A DNA stretch of 64,000 bases from assembly GCA_017516285.1 (NCBI GenBank), contig JAFXDD010000006.1:1-64000 (forward strand), in the 5' to 3' direction. The notes below the pieces were generated by a model. The model had not been told where the DNA came from. It searched no databases and saw nothing but the letters and a program-made list of their open reading frames with translations. This DNA is from Lachnospiraceae bacterium. Lineage in GTDB: Bacteria > Bacillota_A > Clostridia > Lachnospirales > Lachnospiraceae. Of this stretch, positions 33,382 through 40,527 are shown one piece after another; the stretch's first letter is position 1; every line of letters starts with the position of its first letter. A program made the position numbers and the translations under genes.

Positions 33382-33508
33382 TTAAATTGGGTTGCTTGAC
33401 TTAAGTGGTGCAATGGTAGCACACATGAATTGTAATCATGTAGTATAGGTTCAAATCCTATCAATAAAAGTTGGGTTTAAAGATGAAAAATATACATCTC
33501 CAATTTAA
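33382..33508 (+). ncRNA. tRNA-like RNA without an aminoacyl acceptor stem
   Basis: A near-perfect tRNA body is present: D-arm GTGC-AATGGTA-GCAC (33408-33422), anticodon arm CATGA-ATTGTAA-TCATG (33424-33440; anticodon TGT, Thr-like), 4-base variable loop, T-arm ATAGG-TTCAAAT-CCTAT (33445-33461). The flanking bases (ACTTAAG and CAATAAA) cannot form an acceptor stem. Instead a perfect 9-bp stem TTAAATTGG (33382-33390) / CCAATTTAA (33500-33508) closes the structure, with AGATG/CATCT (33481-33499) inside. This resembles the tRNA-mimicking module of bacterial Y RNAs (YrlA) more than a working tRNA-Thr. A decayed tRNA is the alternative. Confidence 0.55.
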
Positions 33509-33721
33509 CTGTTTTGTGTTTTGTTTGAACCGTCAGTAGTGAATTGTTAATGATTTTATTCTTGAATGGTTTTAGGTGAATTGGGAACTTTCCTGTAGAC
33601 ATAGAAATGTGTTGAAATCCACGAAAAAGGTTAAAGCGTTAAGTCGGTTGGCTGGAGGTAATCCTCGTGGCTGTAATGTAGGCACAAATATAGAATGAAG
33701 CCGTGGCAATTGCTGCGGCTT
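33509..33721 (+). terminator. Non-coding stretch ending in a palindromic terminator
   Basis: No gene is seen in 33509-33697. CCACGA and TCGTGG enclose about 50 bases (about 33618-33670), suggesting a structured RNA domain. AAGCCG-TG-GCAATTGC-TG-CGGCTT (33698-33721) followed by TGTTT is a likely terminator and would end a transcript covering the DIP1984-like gene and the tRNA-like RNA. Confidence 0.5.
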
Positions 33722-33781
33722 TGTTTGGTGGCAGGGGAAGATGTGGTGTGAACTAGATAAAGTTCAACGAAGTATAAAATA

Positions 33782-33862
33782 TTACCAAAAAGGTAATGAA
33801 AGTCTATAAAAGCATTTACTTCTTGCGGATTTAGTGTTATAATTTTGTTACCAAAAAGGTAA
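33782..33862 (+). promoter_or_regulatory. Promoter with two identical palindromic operators for the toxin-antitoxin pair
   Basis: TTACCAAAAAGGTAA occurs at 33782-33796 and 33848-33862, 66 bases apart. Between them TTTACT (33815-33820) and TATAAT (33838-33843), spacer 17, form the promoter; the second operator covers the start site. This is the usual arrangement for repression by the antitoxin HTH. Confidence 0.8.
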
Positions 33863-33891
33863 TAATATAGAAAGGAGCTGAATATAATAAT

Positions 33892-34245
33892 TTGAGTATG
33901 ATAATTTTGTATAAGAATGAAACTGCTAAAAAACAATTTTGTTCTGAATACAAGAAAACATGGAGATACCCAGAACAGGTCAAGAAAAAGCTTGAAGCTG
34001 CAGAAAACTTTATAAAGAATTCCAGCTCCCTCTTAGATGTAGCGAACTATCCGCCCTTTCGGTTTGAAAAATTGAAAGGGAATAGGAAACATGAATGGAG
34101 TATTAGACTTGGTAATACTGGATATCGAGTAACAATGATCCCTTGTGATGATGATGGAAAAGAAATCATTGACGGGGATATAATGGCTCAGTGTAAGTTG
34201 ATTAAAATAGTAAAGGTAACGGAGGTGTCGAACCATTATGAGTAA
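33892..34245 (+). CDS. higB: HigB/RelE-family toxin
   Basis: The 117-residue basic protein fits the HigB (RelE-like mRNA interferase) fold: YPEQVKKKLEAAENFI, FRFEKLKGNRKHEWSIRLGN, GYRVTMIPCDD, IKIVKVTEVSNHY. The last helix and the R/H/K residues match ribosome-dependent mRNA endonucleases that are neutralised by the partner. TTG 33892 is nearest to AAAGGAG; ATG 33898 is possible. The stop overlaps the antitoxin start by 8 bases, so both are co-translated, toxin first as in HigBA. Confidence 0.85.
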   Translation: MSMIILYKNETAKKQFCSEYKKTWRYPEQVKKKLEAAENFIKNSSSLLDVANYPPFRFEKLKGNRKHEWSIRLGNTGYRVTMIPCDDDGKEIIDGDIMAQCKLIKIVKVTEVSNHYE

Positions 34246-35344
34246 TATTATGGAATATAAAGATATCGTGGCTTTTCACCCTGGATACTATATTGCAGAT
34301 ATTATTGAAGATATGGGTATCAGTCAAGTTGAGTTTGCTACGAGAATGGGAACAACTACTAAAACACTCAGTTATTTGTTAAATGGCCAAGCTAATATTT
34401 CGAATGATTTGGCGAAGAAATTATCCGTGATGATGGGAACGGGTGTGGATGTATGGTTGAATTTGCAAAATACCTATGACCAAAAATTAATAGAAATTCA
34501 GAAGGCTAAAGAGTTTGATGAACAAGAAGAAGTTGTTAAGCTTATAGATTACAAGTACTTTGTTGATGTAGCTGGACTGCCACTTTCGAAAAATATTAGA
34601 GAAAAAGTTGCAAATCTTTGTGGATATTTTAGAATTTCGGATTTACGAATTATGCTAGAACCGGATTTTCTTGTAAATTATAGAACTGGAATATCTAAAA
34701 TTAGCGAAAAGAATGTGATCAATTCAAGAGCATGGATTCAAACTGCAATCAATTTTTCGCAGAGAATAGAGACAGAGCCTTATAATGCAGAAAAGCTAAA
34801 GGGATATATGCCCGAATTACGTAGTATGACAGTTCAAGATCCAAAAGTATTTCTACCAAGAATGAGAGATATATTTGCACAGTGTGGTGTAGCTTTTGTT
34901 TTGTTGCCTCATTTGAAGAACTCTGGTGTTAATGGAGCTGTAAAGTGGATAAATGACGAGCGAGTAGTTTTGGCAATGAATAATAGAGGACTTGATGCAG
35001 ATAAGTTTTGGTTTTCTCTTTTTCATGAAATAAAACATGTGTTTCAGCGAAAAATAAAAACAGTATTTGTTAGTTACAATGAAAAAGAAATGACAGATGC
35101 TAATAATCAGTTGGAGGAGGAGGCAAATAATTTTGCTACAAACTTCTTGATTTCGCCAGTTGCGATGAAAAAATTTGCACCAACTAAATATACTTCTGAT
35201 GATGAAATAATAGCTTTTGCAAGATCTATTGATATACATCCTGGTATTGTTGCAGGTAGATTACAACATGAAAGGATAATCCCACCAAATAGGTGTTCAA
35301 GACTTAAAGAAAAGTATGTTATAGAATTACATCATACATCGTAA
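34238..35344 (+). CDS. higA: HigA-type antitoxin with ImmA/IrrE metallopeptidase domain
   Basis: The 368-residue protein has a HigA/XRE HTH (about 10-80: FHPGYYIADIIEDMGISQVE, LSYLLNGQANIS) and a C-terminal ImmA/IrrE-like zinc peptidase domain (about 200-340) with the HExxH motif in FWFSLFHEIKHVFQ near residue 265 and a downstream acidic stretch EEEANNFATNFLI. These large HigA antitoxins occur with HigB. GGAGGTG precedes ATG 34238. The HTH is expected to bind TTACCAAAAAGGTAA. Confidence 0.85.
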   Translation: MSNIMEYKDIVAFHPGYYIADIIEDMGISQVEFATRMGTTTKTLSYLLNGQANISNDLAKKLSVMMGTGVDVWLNLQNTYDQKLIEIQKAKEFDEQEEVVKLIDYKYFVDVAGLPLSKNIREKVANLCGYFRISDLRIMLEPDFLVNYRTGISKISEKNVINSRAWIQTAINFSQRIETEPYNAEKLKGYMPELRSMTVQDPKVFLPRMRDIFAQCGVAFVLLPHLKNSGVNGAVKWINDERVVLAMNNRGLDADKFWFSLFHEIKHVFQRKIKTVFVSYNEKEMTDANNQLEEEANNFATNFLISPVAMKKFAPTKYTSDDEIIAFARSIDIHPGIVAGRLQHERIIPPNRCSRLKEKYVIELHHTS

Positions 35345-35359
35345 TTTTGTTAATCTCCA

Positions 35360-35380
35360 ACGATTTTTCTGAAAAATCGT
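35360..35380 (+). terminator. Terminator of the toxin-antitoxin operon
   Basis: ACGATTTTT-CTG-AAAAATCGT is a perfect 9-bp stem just after the antitoxin stop. The T-run is inside the stem, so strength is uncertain. Confidence 0.6.
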
Positions 35381-35462
35381 AATTAACAGTTGAAATTATC
35401 CGCAAAAATATATATAATATCTCTTACCAGTATTTTACATGAGTTACTTTGAGGCGGGAGTA

Positions 35463-36317
35463 ATGAAGAGAGAGTTTAGAGATTACCAGAAGAAAAAAGA
35501 TTATTTGCTTTGTGTGGATTCAGACGGCAGTGCGATGGATACGATGGAGATTAAGCATCGTAATTGTTTTGGGCCGTGTATGGTGGAAGAGTGGGGCTTG
35601 CAGGCTTATGAGGAGAAGGCGCTCTGGATATGGAATGCGATTAGTTTGTATTCTATAAAGCGAGGGGTGAATCGTTTTATTGGCTTGAAGCTTGCTTTGG
35701 AATATATTAATCAGACGTTGACTCCGATTGAGGATATTGAGAGCTTGAGTCGGTGGCTGGAGACCACCACGGAGTTGTCTAATGCAGCCTTGATACGTTT
35801 TCTGGAGGATGATGACAGTATTATTTTACCGAAGGTATTGCGTTGGTCTCAGTCTGTGAGTCAGCATATTGCCATGCTTCCGGTGGAGAGCAGGCGTCCT
35901 TATGATGGTGTGTCAGATGCACTTATGGCAGCATGCGAGGAGAGTGACGTTGTGGTAGTGTCTGCAGCCAATCCGGATGCGTTGTATGAGGAATGGGAGC
36001 TGCATGGACTGGCGTATTATGTGAATTTGATTCTTAATCAGAATGTGGGCACCAAGGATTTTTGTGTGAATGAGTTGTTGGCCATGGGCTATGATCCGGA
36101 CAAGGTGATTATGATTGGGGATAATGTGGAGGATTTGGATGTGGCCAGAGCCTGCGGTATTCATTTTTATCCTATCATTCTGCATCAGGCGGAGGAGTCC
36201 TGGAGCCGTTTTGAGATTGAGGCTCTGCAGCGTTTTTATGACGGCACTTATGGCGGCGCATATGAGCAGGAGCTGGAAAATGCATTTTTACAGGCCTTCA
36301 AAGAGATATATGAATAA
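35463..36317 (+). CDS. HAD-superfamily hydrolase
   Basis: The 284-residue protein has motif I LCVDSDGSAMDTM (D-x-D) near residue 18, motif II VVVVSAANPDALYEEW near 164 and motif IV KVIMIGDNVEDLDVARACG near 212. Between them is a helical cap. This is a phosphatase-type HAD protein of unknown substrate. ATG 35463 follows GAGGCGGGAG; ATG 35439 has none. From this gene rightwards the codon use is that of the core chromosome. A strong terminator follows. Confidence 0.85.
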   Translation: MKREFRDYQKKKDYLLCVDSDGSAMDTMEIKHRNCFGPCMVEEWGLQAYEEKALWIWNAISLYSIKRGVNRFIGLKLALEYINQTLTPIEDIESLSRWLETTTELSNAALIRFLEDDDSIILPKVLRWSQSVSQHIAMLPVESRRPYDGVSDALMAACEESDVVVVSAANPDALYEEWELHGLAYYVNLILNQNVGTKDFCVNELLAMGYDPDKVIMIGDNVEDLDVARACGIHFYPIILHQAEESWSRFEIEALQRFYDGTYGGAYEQELENAFLQAFKEIYE

Positions 36318-36321
36318 TGCT

Positions 36322-36353
36322 AACCGTGCCGCAGCTTTTGTGGCACGGTTTTT
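36322..36353 (+). terminator. Intrinsic terminator
   Basis: AACCGTGCC / GGCACGGTT with a 11-base loop and T-run, directly after the HAD gene and before metF. Confidence 0.9.
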
Positions 36354-36374
36354 CAAACGAGGAGTGTACATATT

Positions 36375-37241
36375 ATGAAAATACGAGAGATGTTAAGGCA
36401 GGATAAGGTGACTTTGTCCTTTGAGGTATTTCCGCCAAAGTCAGAGGCCAATTTTCAGTCTGTATATCAGGCAGCTATGGATGTGGCGGCTTTGCAGCCT
36501 AGTTATATGAGTGTGACCTATGGGGCAGGTGGCAGTACCAGGTCCAATACAGTGACTATTGCAAAGGATATTCAGGAAAAGGCGGGGGTAGAGGCAATTG
36601 CCCATTTGACCTGCGTAGGAGCCAGACGGGAGGACATTCGTGCTACCCTGGCAGAGTTGGAAGCGGCAGGCATTCAGAATATTCTGGCTTTGCGTGGTGA
36701 CAGACCCAAGGACTTTGAGGGTGAGCCTTTTAAGGATTATCATTATGCTTCTGAGTTGGTGGAGGAGATTAAGGCTTTTGGAGATTTTTGCGTGGGCGGT
36801 GCCTGCTATCCGGAGGGGCATGTGGATGCGGTAAATAAAAAATCCGATATTTCTAATTTAAAGAAAAAGGTGGATGCGGGCTGTGAATATCTGACCACTC
36901 AGATGTTTTTTGACAACAATATTTATTATAATTTCCTGTATCGTATCAGGGAGGCAGGCATTACGGTTCCGGTCATTCCGGGTATTATGCCAATTACCAG
37001 AGCTACGCAGGTCAAGACAGCTTGTACCTTGTCCGGCACCAATATGCCGGAGCGTTTTCGTAATTTGGTGGATCATTTTGGAGAAAATCCAAAGGCTATG
37101 CAGCAGGCGGGCATTGCTTATGCCACGGACCAGATTATTGATTTGATTGCCAATGGTGTGCGTCATATTCATGTATATTCCATGAATAAACCGGAGGTGG
37201 CAGCAGGTATTCAGCGGAATTTATCGGAGATTTTGAAGTGA
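36375..37241 (+). CDS. metF: Methylenetetrahydrofolate reductase
   Basis: The 288-residue protein is a full MetF: VTLSFEVFPPKSEANF, MSVTYGAGGSTRSNT, HLTCVGARREDI, ILALRGDRPKDF, TQMFFDNNIYYNFLYR, PVIPGIMPIT. It reduces 5,10-methylene-THF to 5-methyl-THF with FAD, the methyl donor for MetH. Starts shortly after the HAD terminator (AAACGAGGAGTG before ATG 36375). Its stop overlaps the start of the next gene (GTGA), so the methionine genes are coupled. Confidence 0.95.
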   Translation: MKIREMLRQDKVTLSFEVFPPKSEANFQSVYQAAMDVAALQPSYMSVTYGAGGSTRSNTVTIAKDIQEKAGVEAIAHLTCVGARREDIRATLAELEAAGIQNILALRGDRPKDFEGEPFKDYHYASELVEEIKAFGDFCVGGACYPEGHVDAVNKKSDISNLKKKVDAGCEYLTTQMFFDNNIYYNFLYRIREAGITVPVIPGIMPITRATQVKTACTLSGTNMPERFRNLVDHFGENPKAMQQAGIAYATDQIIDLIANGVRHIHVYSMNKPEVAAGIQRNLSEILK

Positions 37242-37879
37242 TAAACAGAGCAGAGATTATCCGGTATCTGGGCTATGGGCGTCAGGTACCGGATGTAGAC
37301 ATTTTAGCGTTAATAGAGACCTGTGTGCAGGAGGTGGAGGCGGCTGCGGAGCCGAAGTCCGTCATGCGCAGGTTTCCGGTGGTGGTTTCAGAGGACCGGG
37401 TACAGGCGGCAGGTTTAACCTTTCATAGCAGGCAGTTAGCAAGGAATTTGCAGGATTGCGAAGAGGTGGTTTTTATGGCGGCTACCTTGGGACTGGGTGT
37501 GGACCGGCTGCTGCAAAAGTATCTGAAGCTGCAGGTCAGTAAGGCAGTGGTGGTGCAGGCTACGGCGGCAGCGGCCATGGAAGCTTATTGTAATCAGTGT
37601 CAGAAGGAACTGGAGGTTCGGTGTGCAGAGGAGGGGCTTTTTGTAAGGCCTCGCTATAGTCCGGGGTATGGAGATTTGGTACTTAGTGTGCAGGAGTCCT
37701 TTTTACAGGTTTTGCAGGCGCAGAAAACTGTGGGTATTGTGCTGACAGAGGGGAATGTCATGTTGCCGGAGAAGTCGGTGACTGCCATCATGGGGCTTAG
37801 TCCGGTGCAGACCGGTTGTCACAGGGAGGGCTGTGAGATTTGTGGAAATGTAGGTTGCGCTTATAGACGTGACAGATAA
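37238..37879 (+). CDS. Methionine synthase reactivation domain protein
   Basis: The 213-residue protein corresponds to the C-terminal activation domain of B12-dependent methionine synthase, here as its own gene: VVFMAATLGLGVDRLLQKYL, MEAYCNQCQKEL, FVRPRYSPGYGDLVLSVQ, TAIMGLSPVQTGCHREGCEI, CGNVGCAY. It binds SAM to re-methylate oxidised cobalamin. GTG 37238 overlaps the metF stop. MetH downstream lacks this domain, so the two proteins must act together, as in many Clostridia. Confidence 0.9.
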   Translation: MINRAEIIRYLGYGRQVPDVDILALIETCVQEVEAAAEPKSVMRRFPVVVSEDRVQAAGLTFHSRQLARNLQDCEEVVFMAATLGLGVDRLLQKYLKLQVSKAVVVQATAAAAMEAYCNQCQKELEVRCAEEGLFVRPRYSPGYGDLVLSVQESFLQVLQAQKTVGIVLTEGNVMLPEKSVTAIMGLSPVQTGCHREGCEICGNVGCAYRRDR

Positions 37880-37939
37880 ATGGAAGGCTATGCCGGTAGA
37901 AGCGACAGTGAAGTCGGCATATACGAAGAAAGGGTCGTT

Positions 37940-40390
37940 ATGAGTATACAAGAAATATTAGGAAATAGAATGTTATTTTTGGATGGCGGCATGGGTACCC
38001 TGTTGCAGGAGCGTGGACTGAAGCCGGGTGAACTTCCGGAGACCTGGAATATATCTCATGCAGAGGCTGTGATAGACATACATAAGGCGTATTTGGAGGC
38101 CGGTGCGGATATGATTCTGGCTAATACTTTTGGTGCCAACTGTCTGAAATTTGGTGAGGATTTAGAGGCCATTGTTACGGCAGGTATAGCCAATGCCAAA
38201 CGTGCCGTGGCGGAGAGCGGCAGGGAAGCATTTGTGGCCTTGGATATGGGGCCTACCGGCAAACTGTTAAAGCCTATGGGTACGCTGGCTTTTGAGGATG
38301 CCGTAGCGATTTATAAAGAGGTGGCGGCAGCCGGGGAGAAGGCCGGTGCGGACTTGATTGTCATTGAAACCATGAGTGATACTTATGAGTTAAAGGCAGC
38401 AGTGCTGGCCGCAAAAGAGGCTACCAGTCTGCCTGTGATTGCCACGGTTATCTTTGGGGAAAATGAAAAGATGTTGACGGGGGCCACTCCGGAGGCGGTA
38501 GTGGCTTTGTTAGAGGGTCTGCGTGTGGATGCCATAGGTATGAACTGTGGTCTGGGGCCAAAGCAGATGAAGCCGATTTTTGCAAGAATGGCAGCCTGTG
38601 CTTCTGTTCCGTTGGTTATCAGTCCTAATGCAGGGCTTCCGCGTACGGAGAATGGCCGCACGGTTTTTGATGTCTCCGGTGAAGAGTTTGCAGAGGATAT
38701 GGCAGAGCTAGCCGGCATGGGTGCGTGGATTCTGGGTGGATGCTGTGGAACCACGCCGGCTCATATCAAGGCAATGGTGGATAAGTGTCGCGATATTGCA
38801 CCGAAGCCTTTAATAGAAAAAGATATGACACTTGTGTCAAGTTATTCTCGCGCAGTTGTTTTGGGTGGAAAACCAATGATTATTGGGGAGCGTATTAATC
38901 CTACGGGAAAATCCAGGTTTAAACAGGCGCTTCGTGACCATAATATAGAATATATATTGGAAGAGGGTGTAAAGCAGGTAGATGCAGGCGCCCATATTCT
39001 GGATGTAAATGTGGGACTTCCGGAAATCGATGAAGTGCTTATGATGCAGGAGGCGGTATATGAGCTGCAAGGAATTCTTGATACACCTCTTCAGATTGAT
39101 ACTACCAACATGGCTGCTATGGAGCAGGCTATGCGTATTTACAATGGAAAGCCTATGGTCAATTCTGTAAATGGCAAGGCTGAGGTGATGGAGCAGGTAT
39201 TTCCTCTGGTGCAGAAATATGGTGGTGTAGTGGTGGCACTTTGTTTGGACGAATCCGGTATTCCGGGCACGGTAGAGGGCAGACTGGCTATTGCAGAGAA
39301 AATCTACGCCACAGCGGCACAGTATGGTATTTCACGCAAGGATATTGTAGTGGATGCATTGACCATGACTATGAGTACAGATGATAACTCCGCACAGGTG
39401 ACCTTGGATACGGTAAAGCGTATTCGTGAAAAGGGTGGCCGTACTGTGCTGGGTGTGTCCAATATCTCCTTTGGTCTGCCGCAGCGCGAGCTGATTAATT
39501 CCGCCTTCTTTACTATGGCTTTACAGGCGGGTCTTTCAGCAGGTATTATCAATCCCAATGCGGGGGCTATGATGCAGGCTTATGACACCTATCTGGTACT
39601 GGGCGGTTTTGACAAGCAGTGTGCAGGGTATGTGGAGAAGTATGCAGCGGTTAAGGTGCAGGGCGGAGCTAATGCAGTGAGCGGTATGCCTGCAACACAG
39701 GCATCTGCTTTGCAGACCGGTACAAGTCAGCCAAGCAACGTTGCACAGAACAGCACTCAGGCAACAAACTTACAATTCACTATCCAGGACTGTATTATCA
39801 AGGGCTTTAAAGAGCAGACTGCTAAAGCAACAACAAGCATGTTATCAGAGAAGGCACCTTTAGATATTATCAATGAAGAGCTTGTGCCGGCTCTGGATGT
39901 GGTAGGAAAGGGCTTTGAAAAAGGTACCATGTTCTTACCGCAGCTGTTAAAGAGTGCCGAGGCTGCGCAGGCAGGCTTTGCAGTCATTAAGGAATTTATG
40001 CAGCAGACAGGGCATGAGGAAAGTAAAAAGGCCACTGTGGTACTTGCTACAGTGAAGGGTGATATTCATGATATCGGCAAAAATATTGTGAAGGTGCTTT
40101 TGGAGAACTATGCGTATGATGTAATTGACTTGGGGAAGGATGTGTCGGCAGAGGCTGTGGTAGAGGCTGTGGCGGAAAAGCATGCACCGATTGTGGGCTT
40201 AAGTGCTTTGATGACCACTACCGTAGCCAGTATGGAGGACACCATCAGGCTGCTTCGTGAAAGGGCTCCATGGTGCAAGGTGATGGTAGGCGGTGCCGTA
40301 CTGACCCAAGAATACGCGGACCGCATTGGCGCAGATTTCTATGCTAAGGATGCTATGCAGGCAGTTTATTTTGCAGAACAGCTGCAGTAA
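37940..40390 (+). CDS. metH: B12-dependent methionine synthase lacking the activation domain
   Basis: The 816-residue protein has the homocysteine-binding barrel (1-300; zinc cysteines MNCGLGP and GGCCGTTP), the pterin-binding barrel (about 305-570; MIIGERINPTGKSRF, HILDVNVGLPEID), the cobalamin cap and the B12 domain (GDIHDIGKNI, DxHxxG near residue 710). The SAM activation domain is absent and encoded upstream. ATG 37940 with AAGAAAGGG is preferred over ATG 37880. A Gln/Ser/Thr/Ala-rich linker (about residues 571-612) between the pterin and B12 modules is longer than usual. Confidence 0.95.
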   Translation: MSIQEILGNRMLFLDGGMGTLLQERGLKPGELPETWNISHAEAVIDIHKAYLEAGADMILANTFGANCLKFGEDLEAIVTAGIANAKRAVAESGREAFVALDMGPTGKLLKPMGTLAFEDAVAIYKEVAAAGEKAGADLIVIETMSDTYELKAAVLAAKEATSLPVIATVIFGENEKMLTGATPEAVVALLEGLRVDAIGMNCGLGPKQMKPIFARMAACASVPLVISPNAGLPRTENGRTVFDVSGEEFAEDMAELAGMGAWILGGCCGTTPAHIKAMVDKCRDIAPKPLIEKDMTLVSSYSRAVVLGGKPMIIGERINPTGKSRFKQALRDHNIEYILEEGVKQVDAGAHILDVNVGLPEIDEVLMMQEAVYELQGILDTPLQIDTTNMAAMEQAMRIYNGKPMVNSVNGKAEVMEQVFPLVQKYGGVVVALCLDESGIPGTVEGRLAIAEKIYATAAQYGISRKDIVVDALTMTMSTDDNSAQVTLDTVKRIREKGGRTVLGVSNISFGLPQRELINSAFFTMALQAGLSAGIINPNAGAMMQAYDTYLVLGGFDKQCAGYVEKYAAVKVQGGANAVSGMPATQASALQTGTSQPSNVAQNSTQATNLQFTIQDCIIKGFKEQTAKATTSMLSEKAPLDIINEELVPALDVVGKGFEKGTMFLPQLLKSAEAAQAGFAVIKEFMQQTGHEESKKATVVLATVKGDIHDIGKNIVKVLLENYAYDVIDLGKDVSAEAVVEAVAEKHAPIVGLSALMTTTVASMEDTIRLLRERAPWCKVMVGGAVLTQEYADRIGADFYAKDAMQAVYFAEQLQ

Positions 40391-40464
40391 GGCGGAAAAC
40401 ATTGTTTTTGCGGAGAGTTTATAAATCTTTCATAATTTTCACATGATTTTTCAGAAAAGAAATA

Positions 40465-40493
40465 TTGATTTATGTGGCAACCCAATTTATAAT
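40465..40493 (+). promoter_or_regulatory. ftsH promoter
   Basis: TTGATT (40465-40470) and TATAAT (40488-40493), spacer 17 bp, are 34 bases before ATG 40528. Confidence 0.75.
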
Positions 40494-40527
40494 CTTAAAT
40501 ATAAAATAATACTATTTAAGGAAAAGA

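Noticed and set aside
33399..33469. Ordinary functional tRNA-Thr(TGT)
   Set aside because: The acceptor strands ACTTAAG and CAATAAA do not pair, and no CCA end is present.
592..35400. Integrated prophage
   Set aside because: No capsid, terminase, portal, tail or lysis genes; only small HTH and recombinase remnants are present.
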